A DNA stretch of 64,000 bases from positions 1-64,000 of the forward strand of contig NZ_JACBNQ010000021.1 of assembly GCF_013403245.1 (NCBI RefSeq). The letters are read 5' to 3'. The notes beneath the pieces are model-generated. The model was not told the origin of the DNA. It did not search any database and worked only from the letters and a program-made list of their open reading frames with translations. The DNA is from Sedimentibacter hydroxybenzoicus DSM 7310 (GTDB taxonomy: Bacteria > Bacillota > Clostridia > Tissierellales > Sedimentibacteraceae). Below, piece by piece: positions 42,487 through 50,924 of this stretch. The translations under genes were made by a program, and so were the position numbers. Numbering within the stretch: position 1 is the first letter of the stretch; each line of letters begins with the position of its first letter.

Positions 42487-43389
42487 CTAAATAACCTTAA
42501 CTAAATATTTCTTCACCATTTTAACAGGATGATATGATTGTTTGGCTTTTCTCAGCCCTTCATTACCCGTATCCTCCTGCCTGTTTACAAGTTCGATATC
42601 AGAGAAGCTCTCCATTAAAAATATTCTGTTTAAAAAAGAATATATACCTTTATAAGCAATTTCTCCCCGTTCAACATGGATGACAGCCATTTTATCATTA
42701 ACCTTTTCTCCAACAGCAAAACCAGCTAAATTCCCATCTACATAAATTGCAATGGATTTAAGGTCAAAATAATGAAGCTCACCGCACAAATCCTTAATTG
42801 CATCTATTTCCATAAGCATTTCTTTATCTACAGTTACGGCAACCTCATCATGCCATTTATGTAAGAGTGTTAAACAATCCTTTATTACTTTTTCATTATC
42901 TAAGGTTTTTATTTCATAGCTGTAAGATTTATTGAATGAATTGAAATGATTTTTTTTACCGTGATATTTTTTGCCCCTTAATTCTATCAAATCATTAATA
43001 CTATAAACATATTCAAAATCATCCACATCTTCAATTGCTTCAATTTTATAATCAGTGTATTTTTTTAAGTCGTTTAAAAATTCTTCATCAACATCGCCGA
43101 ACAAATACTCCCTGTCAGTATAATTTTGATTTCTTGTCTTTAGGGTCTCAACAAGCTCCGTCAATCTTTCTTTATTGTATCCAAAGGGCTGAGCATAAAA
43201 TGTTTCCTTCCCTTCTTCATTTTTTTCTATAATCAATGTATCATCAAATATTGCATATTTTACATTGTTAAGCTTTCTCCACATATATAGTGATGAAAAC
43301 AAATATTCATACGATTCTAAATTTTCTTTATCTACATAACTTTCTATAATTTCTTTATCTTCAATTGTAAGCTTTTTAAAACTTATAAT
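42487..43389 (-). CDS. DUF2156 (LPG synthetase-type GNAT fold) protein, apparent ATT start
   Basis: About 300 residues. Conserved segments: LFSSLYMWRKLNN, FNSFNKSYSYEIK, SIAIYVDGNLAGFAVGEKV, AVIHVERGEIAYKGIYSFLNR and NRQEDTGNEGLRKAKQSYHP. These match DUF2156, related to aminoacyl-lipid transferases. The first usual start codon is a TTG at 43300-43302, but the upstream frame encodes SFKKLTIEDKEIIESYV, the normal N-terminus. That frame is open only from ATT (43387-43389), nine bases after GGAG; the next upstream codon is a stop. A one-base deletion in TTTT is the alternative explanation. Function unknown in clostridia. Confidence 0.75.
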   Translation of the reverse strand: MISFKKLTIEDKEIIESYVDKENLESYEYLFSSLYMWRKLNNVKYAIFDDTLIIEKNEEGKETFYAQPFGYNKERLTELVETLKTRNQNYTDREYLFGDVDEEFLNDLKKYTDYKIEAIEDVDDFEYVYSINDLIELRGKKYHGKKNHFNSFNKSYSYEIKTLDNEKVIKDCLTLLHKWHDEVAVTVDKEMLMEIDAIKDLCGELHYFDLKSIAIYVDGNLAGFAVGEKVNDKMAVIHVERGEIAYKGIYSFLNRIFLMESFSDIELVNRQEDTGNEGLRKAKQSYHPVKMVKKYLVKVI

Positions 43390-43445
43390 TTAAATCATCT
43401 CCCATGCATATAAAATATTGTATGTGTTAATTAACTGCTATTATT

Positions 43446-43474
43446 ATAGTATCATCATAAAAAATATATTTCAA
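43446..43474 (-). promoter_or_regulatory. Sigma-A promoter of the DUF2156 gene
   Basis: Minus strand TTGAAA, 17-bp spacer, TACTAT; start near 43439, leader ~50 nt. It supports initiation near 43389. Confidence 0.65.
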
Positions 43475-43504
43475 CACATTTATAAATTTATTTTATAAAG
43501 TCAC

Positions 43505-43533
43505 TTGACAAACTAAAGTAACTGTGCTATAGT
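43505..43533 (+). promoter_or_regulatory. Sigma-A promoter of the ccdA redox operon
   Basis: TTGACA, 17-bp spacer, TATAGT; one mismatch to consensus. Start near 43540, so the leader is only ~20 nt before the ATT at 43560. The spacer may hold the HxlR operator. Confidence 0.85.
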
Positions 43534-43559
43534 AAAATAAAAAGATTGGGGGTAATACT

Positions 43560-44255
43560 ATTTTATTAGTTTTTATTGAAGGATTTTTATCTTTTTTTTC
43601 GCCGTGTGTACTTCCTCTCATCCCTGTATATATCAGCTATTTAGCAGGTAACGGAAAAATAATAAACAGTGACGGCACTATAATTTATAACAGAAAAATA
43701 GTTTTATTAAATACATTGTTTTTTATAGGCGGAATTTCAAGCGTATTTTTCCTGCTTGGTCTTTCATTCTCCGCATTAGGTACTTTTTTTAATCAAAATA
43801 AAGAATTGTTCAGCAAAATTGGCGGCATAATAATTATTATTATGGGTCTGATACAATTAAACATACTTAAATTAAATTTTTTGAAAATGGAAAAAAGATT
43901 TCACCTTGATTTAACAGCTGTAAAAATGAACCCGATAATCGCATTTATAATGGGATTTACATTCAGCTTTGCATGGACACCATGTGTAGGTCCTGCATTA
44001 TCCTCAGTTTTAATATTGGCATCGAATGCTGAAAATATTTTTTCAGGGAATGCTTTAGTATTAATTTATACACTTGGCTTCATAATACCTTTTATAATAT
44101 TAGGTTTATTCACTACTGAAGCACTTAACTTTTTCAGAGAAAAAAGAAACCTGGTTAAATATACAATTAAAGCAGGAGGAATTATCTTAATTATAATAGG
44201 TATTATGACCTATACCGGAACTTTTACTACAATAAGCAGATATTTTGCTTTTTAG
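43560..44255 (+). CDS. CcdA-family thiol transporter, apparent ATT start
   Basis: About 231 residues, six membrane helices, with the two redox Cys in SPCVLPLIP (~13-21) and WTPCVGPALS. CcdA passes electrons from cytoplasmic thioredoxin to extracytoplasmic thiol proteins. The first ATG/GTG/TTG in frame (TTG 43716) would delete the first helix and catalytic Cys. The frame is open upstream only to 43536, and a GGGGG Shine-Dalgarno (43548-43552) sits seven bases before ATT 43560, giving ILLVFIEGFLSFFSPCVLPL. First gene of ccdA-hxlR-reductase-trx. Confidence 0.85.
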   Translation: MLLVFIEGFLSFFSPCVLPLIPVYISYLAGNGKIINSDGTIIYNRKIVLLNTLFFIGGISSVFFLLGLSFSALGTFFNQNKELFSKIGGIIIIIMGLIQLNILKLNFLKMEKRFHLDLTAVKMNPIIAFIMGFTFSFAWTPCVGPALSSVLILASNAENIFSGNALVLIYTLGFIIPFIILGLFTTEALNFFREKRNLVKYTIKAGGIILIIIGIMTYTGTFTTISRYFAF

Positions 44256-44261
44256 AATAAG

Positions 44262-44315
44262 AGGCACACATCTCTTTTTGTCAGGGTCAGTCTTTAGGAT
44301 GGAAGAAATGTCCCC
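44262..44315 (+). repeat. Family A element between ccdA and hxlR
   Basis: AGGCACACATCTCTTTTTG, core TCAGGGTCAGTCTTTAGG, end AAATGTCCCC. Ends 24 nt before the hxlR GTG, same orientation as the gene. Confidence 0.83.
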
Positions 44316-44339
44316 GTCAGGGGAAGAGGGAGTGAAAAT

Positions 44340-44777
44340 GTGAGAAAACCACAATACAACATACAATGTAACATAGCGCAGACTTTAAATATTATCGGTG
44401 ATAAATGGTCATTGCTAATCCTGCACCAACTGCTGATAGGGCGTGAAACTTATAAGGAAATACTTGATGGCTTGGAAGGGATACCGACAAATTTATTGTC
44501 TGATCGTTTAAAAATGTTAGAACATGATGAATTAATATATAAGGAGCTATATCAAGACCATCCTCCAAGATACAAATATTCTTTAACAGAAAAAGGAATG
44601 GATTTGGTAGATGTATTCAACAGCTTGGTACTGTGGGGCGAAAAGCATTTAAATAAATGTCATAAAAAATTGGTCCATAATAAATGTCATCACACAGTGG
44701 AATTAAAATATCATTGCCCTGAGTGCAACATGTATATTGACAGTGATGAACTTGAAGTAATTGAACCAAATGAGTGA
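44340..44777 (+). CDS. HxlR-family transcriptional regulator
   Basis: A 145-residue winged-helix regulator: CNIAQTLNIIGDKWSLLILHQLL, the conserved HxlR opening with a redox-capable Cys, and PRYKYSLTEKGMDL. The C-terminus adds CHKKLVHNKCHH and YHCPECNMYI, a possible zinc or thiol site absent in most HxlR proteins. GTG start, after GGGAG. Members often sense aldehydes or electrophiles by Cys. Probably controls this redox operon. The next gene starts 7 bp later. Confidence 0.9.
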   Translation: MRKPQYNIQCNIAQTLNIIGDKWSLLILHQLLIGRETYKEILDGLEGIPTNLLSDRLKMLEHDELIYKELYQDHPPRYKYSLTEKGMDLVDVFNSLVLWGEKHLNKCHKKLVHNKCHHTVELKYHCPECNMYIDSDELEVIEPNE

Positions 44778-44784
44778 GGTTAAT

Positions 44785-45636
44785 ATGGGAGATATAACAG
44801 ATATTATAATAGTCGGTGCAGGACCGGCCGGCTTATCTGCTGCGGTCAATGCAGTAAATAGAGGAAAAACAGTCCGAATTTTTTCTAACAAAGAAAATTA
44901 CCTATCTAAAGCCGAAAGAGTAGATAATCACTTAGGTTTCTACAATATAAGCGGTAAAGAGCTTATGGATAAATTCAAAGAACATGCAGAAGCTATGAAT
45001 ATAAAAACAGAAGAAGGAAAAGTGGTTAATATCCTTCCTATGGGTGAAAGCTTCATGGTTAACATAAACGGTGAAATATCAGAAGCAAAAAAAATAATTC
45101 TTGCTATGGGTGTTTCGAAGGTAAAAGAACTTCCCGGAGAGGGAAGATTATTAGGAAGCGGTGTAAGCTACTGTGCAACATGCGATGGAATGCTTTACAG
45201 AAATAAGAATGCAATAGTTTGGGACCAATCAAACGATGCATTGGAAGAAGCTAATTATTTGAACAGCATTGGTGTTAACATAACTTTTGTTTCAAAGAAG
45301 GCACGTTCCGAGCATTTAAATGGAAATATTAAATATGTAAGCGGAACAATTTCAGAAATATTGGGGGATTATTCAGTAGAAGCCGTTATTATAAACGGAG
45401 AAAATTTACAGGCAGACGCAGTTTTTTTACTTCGGGATGCAGTAGCTCCAACAGCATTAATAGATGGTCTTGAAACAGAAAGCGGCTTTATCAGGGTAAA
45501 TAAAAATATGGAAACAAATATTGAAGGAGTTTATGCAGCCGGAGATATAATAGGCAAACCGCTTCAGTTATCAAAAGCTGTCAGTGAAGGTCTGATAGCT
45601 GCACAACATGCAGCCATTCAAATAGATATACAATAA
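44785..45636 (+). CDS. Flavin thioredoxin reductase lacking NADPH motifs (FFTR-like)
   Basis: A 283-residue protein of the thioredoxin reductase fold. FAD site IIIVGAGPAGLSAAV (~6-20), redox pair CATC followed by DGMLYRNK, and C-terminal FAD motif GVYAAGDIIGKPLQ. The NADPH-site glycine motif (GGGxxA) is replaced by IVWDQSNDALEEA, and the HRRxxxR motif is missing. Clostridial ferredoxin-dependent flavin thioredoxin reductases have just this loss. So the electron donor is probably reduced ferredoxin, an inference. Start set by GAGG upstream of the ATG. Forms an operon with hxlR and trx. Confidence 0.85.
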   Translation: MGDITDIIIVGAGPAGLSAAVNAVNRGKTVRIFSNKENYLSKAERVDNHLGFYNISGKELMDKFKEHAEAMNIKTEEGKVVNILPMGESFMVNINGEISEAKKIILAMGVSKVKELPGEGRLLGSGVSYCATCDGMLYRNKNAIVWDQSNDALEEANYLNSIGVNITFVSKKARSEHLNGNIKYVSGTISEILGDYSVEAVIINGENLQADAVFLLRDAVAPTALIDGLETESGFIRVNKNMETNIEGVYAAGDIIGKPLQLSKAVSEGLIAAQHAAIQIDIQ

Positions 45637-45668
45637 AATAAATATTAAATTCATAAAGGAGAATTATT

Positions 45669-45998
45669 ATGTCAGAAAAAATAAAATATGTAAACAGTGC
45701 AAAGGAATTTGATGACTTGTTATCCACAGAAAAATATGTATTGGTAGACTTCTGGGCTACATGGTGCGCACCATGCAGAATGATAGCACCTGTTATAGAA
45801 AAATTAGCAGATCAATATGACGGAAAAATAACCGTTGCTAAAGTTGACGTTGACCAACAACAGGAGCTTTCAATCAGATACGGCATACAAAGCATACCAA
45901 CTGTTGTCCTATACAAAAACGGTAAAATAGAAGCAAAGGAAATCGGCGTAAAACCGTTAAATTCTTTCACAAGAATGCTCGACAGCCACATAGCTTAA
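45669..45998 (+). CDS. trxA: Thioredoxin with WCAPC active site
   Basis: A 109-residue thioredoxin: FWATWCAPCRMIAPVIEKLA, the cis-Pro loop SIPTVVLYKNG. The active site is CAPC instead of the usual CGPC, a change that alters redox potential slightly. AAAGGAG is upstream. Substrate of the adjacent flavin reductase and probable donor to CcdA. Confidence 0.96.
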   Translation: MSEKIKYVNSAKEFDDLLSTEKYVLVDFWATWCAPCRMIAPVIEKLADQYDGKITVAKVDVDQQQELSIRYGIQSIPTVVLYKNGKIEAKEIGVKPLNSFTRMLDSHIA

Positions 45999-46002
45999 AA
46001 AG

Positions 46003-46065
46003 ACCCAGAGGGGACGGACCTTTTTGTGGCTGCAAGCACCGCAAAAAGGTCCGTCCCCTCTGGGT
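46003..46065. terminator. Family D hairpin between trx and GNAT genes
   Basis: ACCCAGAGGGGACGGACC and TTTTTG pair with CAAAAA and GGTCCGTCCCCTCTGGGT; 24-bp perfect stem, 15-nt loop. Convergent genes end on both sides. Confidence 0.75.
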
Positions 46066-46068
46066 GGG

Positions 46069-46584
46069 TTATTTCCATTCGCTTTTCAAAAGACCGTACA
46101 ACAACAAATCATATCTTTTATCATCCCTCAATACAAACTCTCTATATGTACCTTCTCTTTTAAACCCTGCCTTTTCATATAAAGAAATCGCAGCAGTATT
46201 AAATTCCAGTACATTTAGCTGTATTCTATGGAAACCCAATTTATTAAATCCATATTCAAGCAGTAATTTTAAAGCTTCCTTGCCATAACCCCTGCCTCTT
46301 ACATATTTATTCCCGATACCGATAAAAAGAGTGGCTACCTTATTTTCATTAACTATGTCATCAAAACCCGCAATTCCTATTATTAAATTTCTATCAAAAA
46401 GCTTAATTGCAAAAACATCCGATTCTTCATTTTTTTTATAATCTCCGAATGTTTTATTAACTTCGTCCGCTGACTGAGGAATTGGAGGCATATAATCATA
46501 AAATTTTAAAAATTCAATGTCTTTAAACCACTCGTAAATATATACCATATCATTATCTTCAATTCGTTCTAATTTTATTTCCAT
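46069..46584 (-). CDS. GNAT acetyltransferase, RimJ/RimL type
   Basis: A 171-residue N-acetyltransferase with YVRGRGYGKEALKLLLEYGF (acetyl-CoA pyrophosphate loop) and FHRIQLNVLEFNTAAISLYEKAGF, both typical. Substrate may be a protein N-terminus, an amine or an antibiotic. AAGGAG before the ATG. No operon partner is evident. Confidence 0.9.
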   Translation of the reverse strand: MEIKLERIEDNDMVYIYEWFKDIEFLKFYDYMPPIPQSADEVNKTFGDYKKNEESDVFAIKLFDRNLIIGIAGFDDIVNENKVATLFIGIGNKYVRGRGYGKEALKLLLEYGFNKLGFHRIQLNVLEFNTAAISLYEKAGFKREGTYREFVLRDDKRYDLLLYGLLKSEWK

Positions 46585-46619
46585 GACAGCTCCTTGCAGG
46601 TTGTTAAGTTTTATTACCT

Positions 46620-47447
46620 TTATATTAAATTTTCCGCCATGTTTACCAGATCCGCTGACATAGCAGTCAAAGATTGAATTGAAGCACTTACTTCTTCTGT
46701 TGCAGCTGCTATTTCATTAAGAACTGAAGATAATTCTTCACTTTGTTTGCTAACTTTTTCATTATCAGATTTTAATTTTTCCAATATATCTGCAATTCTT
46801 TTTGTTGACACAGTGCTGTTTTCTGCTAATTGACTTATTTCACCGGCCACAACATTAAAGCCCCTCCCGACGTTGCCTGCACGTGCTGCTTCTATGGAAG
46901 CATTTAATCCTAAAAGCTTTGATTGTCTTGATATATTGTAAACTGTATCGACGATTTTATCTGTTTCCTTTACTGATTCTAAGTTATTCTCTGAAATTTG
47001 TTCCATTTGATAGCTCAGGCCTGCCACTTTTTCCAATCCGGCAGCATTTTCTTCCATAGCTGCTGTAATTTGTTCTATTGTTGTTGATAAATTCTGAGCC
47101 ATATTTACTAATCTTTCTTTGGCATCCAATGATTCCGCAACTATTATACAACCAATAACCTCATTATCATCAAATAATGGTATGGCACGCCCCATATAAG
47201 GAACTCCATATACTTCGCGAGGAACCTGTCGTATAACAGATTTTCCACTGTAAATAGCTTCTAATGCCACAGAACCGTCCTTTAATATCTCACCTTTTTT
47301 TAAGTTAAGGTCTATCGTTTTGCCGGGTAGGGCAGCTACTATTTTTTCTGTATCACTGATTGCAATATTAAAATCTGCTGTCATTAATTTTTGAAATATT
47401 TCTATAAAATCACCCAGTATATTCAAATATTCTCTTTTCAATCTCAT
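46620..47447 (-). CDS. Soluble chemoreceptor-type signalling protein
   Basis: A 275-residue protein without membrane helices. The N-terminal ~110 residues form a PAS/GAF-like sensor (TADFNIAISDTEKIVAAL, GRAIPLFDDNEVIGCIIVAESL). The C-terminus is a short MCP signal region with SRQSKLLGLNASIEAARAG and VVAGEISQLAENS. Such short soluble receptors occur in many clostridia; signal unknown. Cytoplasmic, CheA coupling uncertain. GGAGG precedes the ATG. Confidence 0.85.
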   Translation of the reverse strand: MRLKREYLNILGDFIEIFQKLMTADFNIAISDTEKIVAALPGKTIDLNLKKGEILKDGSVALEAIYSGKSVIRQVPREVYGVPYMGRAIPLFDDNEVIGCIIVAESLDAKERLVNMAQNLSTTIEQITAAMEENAAGLEKVAGLSYQMEQISENNLESVKETDKIVDTVYNISRQSKLLGLNASIEAARAGNVGRGFNVVAGEISQLAENSTVSTKRIADILEKLKSDNEKVSKQSEELSSVLNEIAAATEEVSASIQSLTAMSADLVNMAENLI

Positions 47448-47538
47448 AACCTCCGCAAATGTTATAATGTATACGTTTTCTATTAGAAAAACGGTTCTTT
47501 TAAAATGGAAATAAAAGAACCGTCGCCTTTATATTTCA

Positions 47539-47907
47539 TTATTTTTTTCGTATAATTTCTGTCCAATATCCATCAGGGTCCACGATAAAATATATGCCCA
47601 TTGATTCATTAACAAATTCAATACATCCCATTTCCTGATGCTTTTTATAAGCTTCTTCGTAGTTATCCGTCTGCATAGCAAGATGATATTCTTGTTCTCC
47701 CAAATCGTATGGCTCGTTTCTGTCTCGCATATAGGTAAGTTCTAATATGAAATCAGTTTCACCATCTCCTAAGAAAACCAATGTATAGCTGCCATCCGCA
47801 GCTTCTTTTCTTCTGACTTCCGTTAATCCAAGTGCCTCCTGATAGAATTTTAAGCTTTTTTGTAAATCTAATACGTTAAAATTAAAATGATTAAATGTGA
47901 ATTTCAT
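47539..47907 (-). CDS. VOC-superfamily (glyoxalase-type) protein
   Basis: A 122-residue protein, HFNFNVLDLQKSLKFYQEAL at the start and YFIVDPDGYWTEIIRK at the end, the two half-domain strands of lactoylglutathione lyase-like proteins. His near the start, an internal His (YHLAMQ) and Glu (TEII) could bind a metal. ATG at 47905-47907 is set by AAAGGAG. Might be methylglyoxal lyase, but the substrate is not certain. Confidence 0.87.
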   Translation of the reverse strand: MKFTFNHFNFNVLDLQKSLKFYQEALGLTEVRRKEAADGSYTLVFLGDGETDFILELTYMRDRNEPYDLGEQEYHLAMQTDNYEEAYKKHQEMGCIEFVNESMGIYFIVDPDGYWTEIIRKK

Positions 47908-47924
47908 AGCTCTCCTTTCTGACA

Positions 47925-47979
47925 GGGACATTCTTCCTATACTCAAAGACTTACTCTGATAAAAAGAAGTGTGTCCCCC
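47925..47979 (-). repeat. Family A element between UPF0182 and VOC genes
   Basis: In gene sense: GGGGGACACACTTCTTTTTA, core TCAGAGTAAGTCTTTGAG, end AGAATGTCCCT. Ends 17 nt before the VOC ATG. Confidence 0.87.
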
Positions 47980-47999
47980 TTCCTAATTTACTTTGATAA

Positions 48000-50822
48000 T
48001 TACTGTGCATCATTGCTTTCTTCTATGATGTCATTTTCAGTATTTATATTTATACCATTTGTCAATAGGTTTAATTGCTCTAATATGCTTTCTAACTTTT
48101 TCAAATTTTCACCGTATGAAGTCCAATCACCTTTTTGTGATGCTTCATTTGCCCTGTTAAATGCAATATTTGCCTGATTAATTAATTCATTAATATTTGT
48201 ATTATCATATTCATTTTCCTGTGGTGGTACAGGTTTTTCCGGCTGAGTGCTTATTCCGAAAATTCTTTCTATTGCTATATCAAGAGTTGGCTCCATTACT
48301 ATTTTATCACCAAATGAAACAACAACCATTTTCATTTCCGGGAAATTGCTTTCTGTATCAGATTTTAAATAAATAGGTTCTACATAAAGTAACGAATCTT
48401 CTATCGGAACAACTAATGTGTTCCCCCTTAAAACCGTAGACCCAACCTGACTCCACAATGTAAGCTGTGATGAAATAACAGTATCCTGATCAATTTTTGT
48501 TTCTATCATGTTTGGACCCGGTATCGTCTTTGTTTTCGGGAACTCATACAATACTAATTCGCCGTAATTATCCCCGTCATTTCTTGCCACCAATAACGAA
48601 ATCATATTGTCTTTATTTTGCGGTGTATATTGTGTAGTAAGCAAAAATTCTACATTTTCTTCATCCGGCAGCTTAAACATTACATAGCTTGAACCAACCG
48701 GTTCTTCGCCGTTATTCATATATTTTTCATTTGCTATATCCCAATAATCCTCTCTACCGAAGAAAACCGTAGGATTTTCAATGTGATACAATCTATACAT
48801 ATCCGATTGTACATCAAAATATATTTGAGAATATCTGATGTGGCTCTTTAATCCTTCCGGCATTTCGCTCATAGGCTTTAATAAATCCGTAAATATTTTA
48901 TTGTAGGTCTTTATAATCGGGTCTGTTTCATCTGCTATATAAAAGTCAGTTGAACCGTCATATGCATCTATTACAACCTTTACCGAGTTTCTCATGTAAT
49001 TCACATTCCAGCCTTGGTTAAGCTTATCTGTCGGTTGCGAATATGGATATCTGTCGCTGACAGTAAATCCTTCTATAATCCAATATAATTTACCGTCTTC
49101 TTGATTAATAACTATGTACGCATCTGGGTCATAGTATATAAAAGGTGCTATTTCTTGAACTCTTTGAATAATATTTCTGTTCAGCAATATTTTACTTTCA
49201 GAATCTATATTATTTGAAATTAATACTCTGTAGCTTCCTTTTCTTATACTGAACAATATTCGATTTACTAAAGAGAGCTTAATACCTGCATCTCCTTCAT
49301 AGAATGTTTCAACATTGTTTGAGCCTGATGGATAATCAAATTCTTTTTCATCCGTATTTACTATTATGTATTCGCTTGCTCTTTCACCAAAATATATTTC
49401 TGGTCTGTCAATCATAATATTTGTATCAGTGGTCGGCGGTATATTCTTAATCAGCATTTCCGGTTGCCCTTGAGGAGTAACTTCATTAACCTGTGACATT
49501 GTTATACCGTAACCGTGTGTATATTTCAAATATTGATTAACCCATGTTCTTGCCTGTTCATTTAATCGATTTTGATCAAGCTCTCTTGCCGATAAGAAAA
49601 CCTGTTTATAAACTCCATCTATATAATATCTGTCTACGTCTACATCATTAAATACATAGTACGGTCGTATTCCTTGCAATTGATTGTAAACCTGAATTAA
49701 CGGTTCCTGATCGTTAATTCTTATATTAGCAATAACCTCCTGGTTATTGTTTATGTTTTCTATGGTTAAATTATCATTTGCGGGAAATTCTATAAGTCTT
49801 ACATCATGTAAATCATAGGCATTTTGAGTGTATTTAATACTGTATTCCATATATTTTGTTTCTTTTGAAAGCTGATCCGGCTCTACAACAAAATTTTCAA
49901 CTAAGCCGGCTAAGCCGGTACCTATTATTGAAATTGCTATCAATGCGGCAGGAACCGTCAATGCATTCTTAAGATTCTTTTTCCTTGCACCGATAAAGAA
50001 CGTAACCGCCGATACAAAACAACCTATACCTACTATCCTATAAATGTTCAATGTGATATTTATATCTGTAAATCCGGCACCGAAAACTCTTCCTACTTGA
50101 GAATATAATAAATCATAGCTTTTTAGTAAAATTCTTATACCTAAAAATATAAATACAAATACACCAATAAAGGATAATTGATTAATTATTTTTTCTGCAA
50201 ATTTTTTATTTAATACTGAGCTTAAGTCAAGTTGATGAGGATTAAATCTCATTTCTTCAAATTTACTTGATACATTTTTTATACTGTCTTTAATGGACAA
50301 ATAACCATAAAAAAATACAGTTACGGCAATTAGCAGGAATAAAATATTGATTATGTAACCTATGACTGTATTAATCAGAGGTAATTTGAATATATAAAAA
50401 CTAATATCATTATTAAAAATAGGGTCAAAACTATGGAAGCTCTCACCATTATAAAACTGCAATATTTCAAACCACATTGTAGAAACTATATTAAATGTAA
50501 ACAATAAACTTATGATAATTGAAATTAATTTTATCCACAGATTAATTTTTTTATTTCTGTTTGCATCCACAACTTCAACTTCTAAGTCATATTTCTTTTT
50601 TAATTTTCTTAAGAACAAGTACAGCAAACCCAATGTAATGATAAAAATCGGTATGGTTAGAATAATCTGTGCTTTCAATTTAGTAAAAAATGTTTCTGTA
50701 TATCCAATTTCTTTAAACCACAAAAAATCTGTTACGAATTTTACCGTTGTCCCGAAAAAGTTAATAACTAAAAATAATACTATAATAAAACCTATTGTAA
50801 AAAATTTTCCCCTATTTTTCAT
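48000..50822 (-). CDS. UPF0182 family large membrane protein
   Basis: A 940-residue protein with seven N-terminal membrane helices (to ~320) and a ~600-residue outer domain. Segments such as TWVNQYLKYTHGYGI, NVNYMRNSVKVVIDAYDG and VEFLLTTQYTPQNKDNMI are diagnostic of UPF0182. Function is unknown across bacteria. The C-terminus is an Asn/Gln/Glu-rich helix, often seen. ATG at 50820-50822 is set by GGGAGG. Confidence 0.93.
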   Translation of the reverse strand: MKNRGKFFTIGFIIVLFLVINFFGTTVKFVTDFLWFKEIGYTETFFTKLKAQIILTIPIFIITLGLLYLFLRKLKKKYDLEVEVVDANRNKKINLWIKLISIIISLLFTFNIVSTMWFEILQFYNGESFHSFDPIFNNDISFYIFKLPLINTVIGYIINILFLLIAVTVFFYGYLSIKDSIKNVSSKFEEMRFNPHQLDLSSVLNKKFAEKIINQLSFIGVFVFIFLGIRILLKSYDLLYSQVGRVFGAGFTDINITLNIYRIVGIGCFVSAVTFFIGARKKNLKNALTVPAALIAISIIGTGLAGLVENFVVEPDQLSKETKYMEYSIKYTQNAYDLHDVRLIEFPANDNLTIENINNNQEVIANIRINDQEPLIQVYNQLQGIRPYYVFNDVDVDRYYIDGVYKQVFLSARELDQNRLNEQARTWVNQYLKYTHGYGITMSQVNEVTPQGQPEMLIKNIPPTTDTNIMIDRPEIYFGERASEYIIVNTDEKEFDYPSGSNNVETFYEGDAGIKLSLVNRILFSIRKGSYRVLISNNIDSESKILLNRNIIQRVQEIAPFIYYDPDAYIVINQEDGKLYWIIEGFTVSDRYPYSQPTDKLNQGWNVNYMRNSVKVVIDAYDGSTDFYIADETDPIIKTYNKIFTDLLKPMSEMPEGLKSHIRYSQIYFDVQSDMYRLYHIENPTVFFGREDYWDIANEKYMNNGEEPVGSSYVMFKLPDEENVEFLLTTQYTPQNKDNMISLLVARNDGDNYGELVLYEFPKTKTIPGPNMIETKIDQDTVISSQLTLWSQVGSTVLRGNTLVVPIEDSLLYVEPIYLKSDTESNFPEMKMVVVSFGDKIVMEPTLDIAIERIFGISTQPEKPVPPQENEYDNTNINELINQANIAFNRANEASQKGDWTSYGENLKKLESILEQLNLLTNGININTENDIIEESNDAQ

Positions 50823-50924
50823 AAAACCTCCCTCTTTAACAATTGCATAACGATAGCACAACAATTACTGAACAATAGGACAGTAATTAATATTTGCTAT
50901 AATTTCCTTATATTTTTTCTATTG

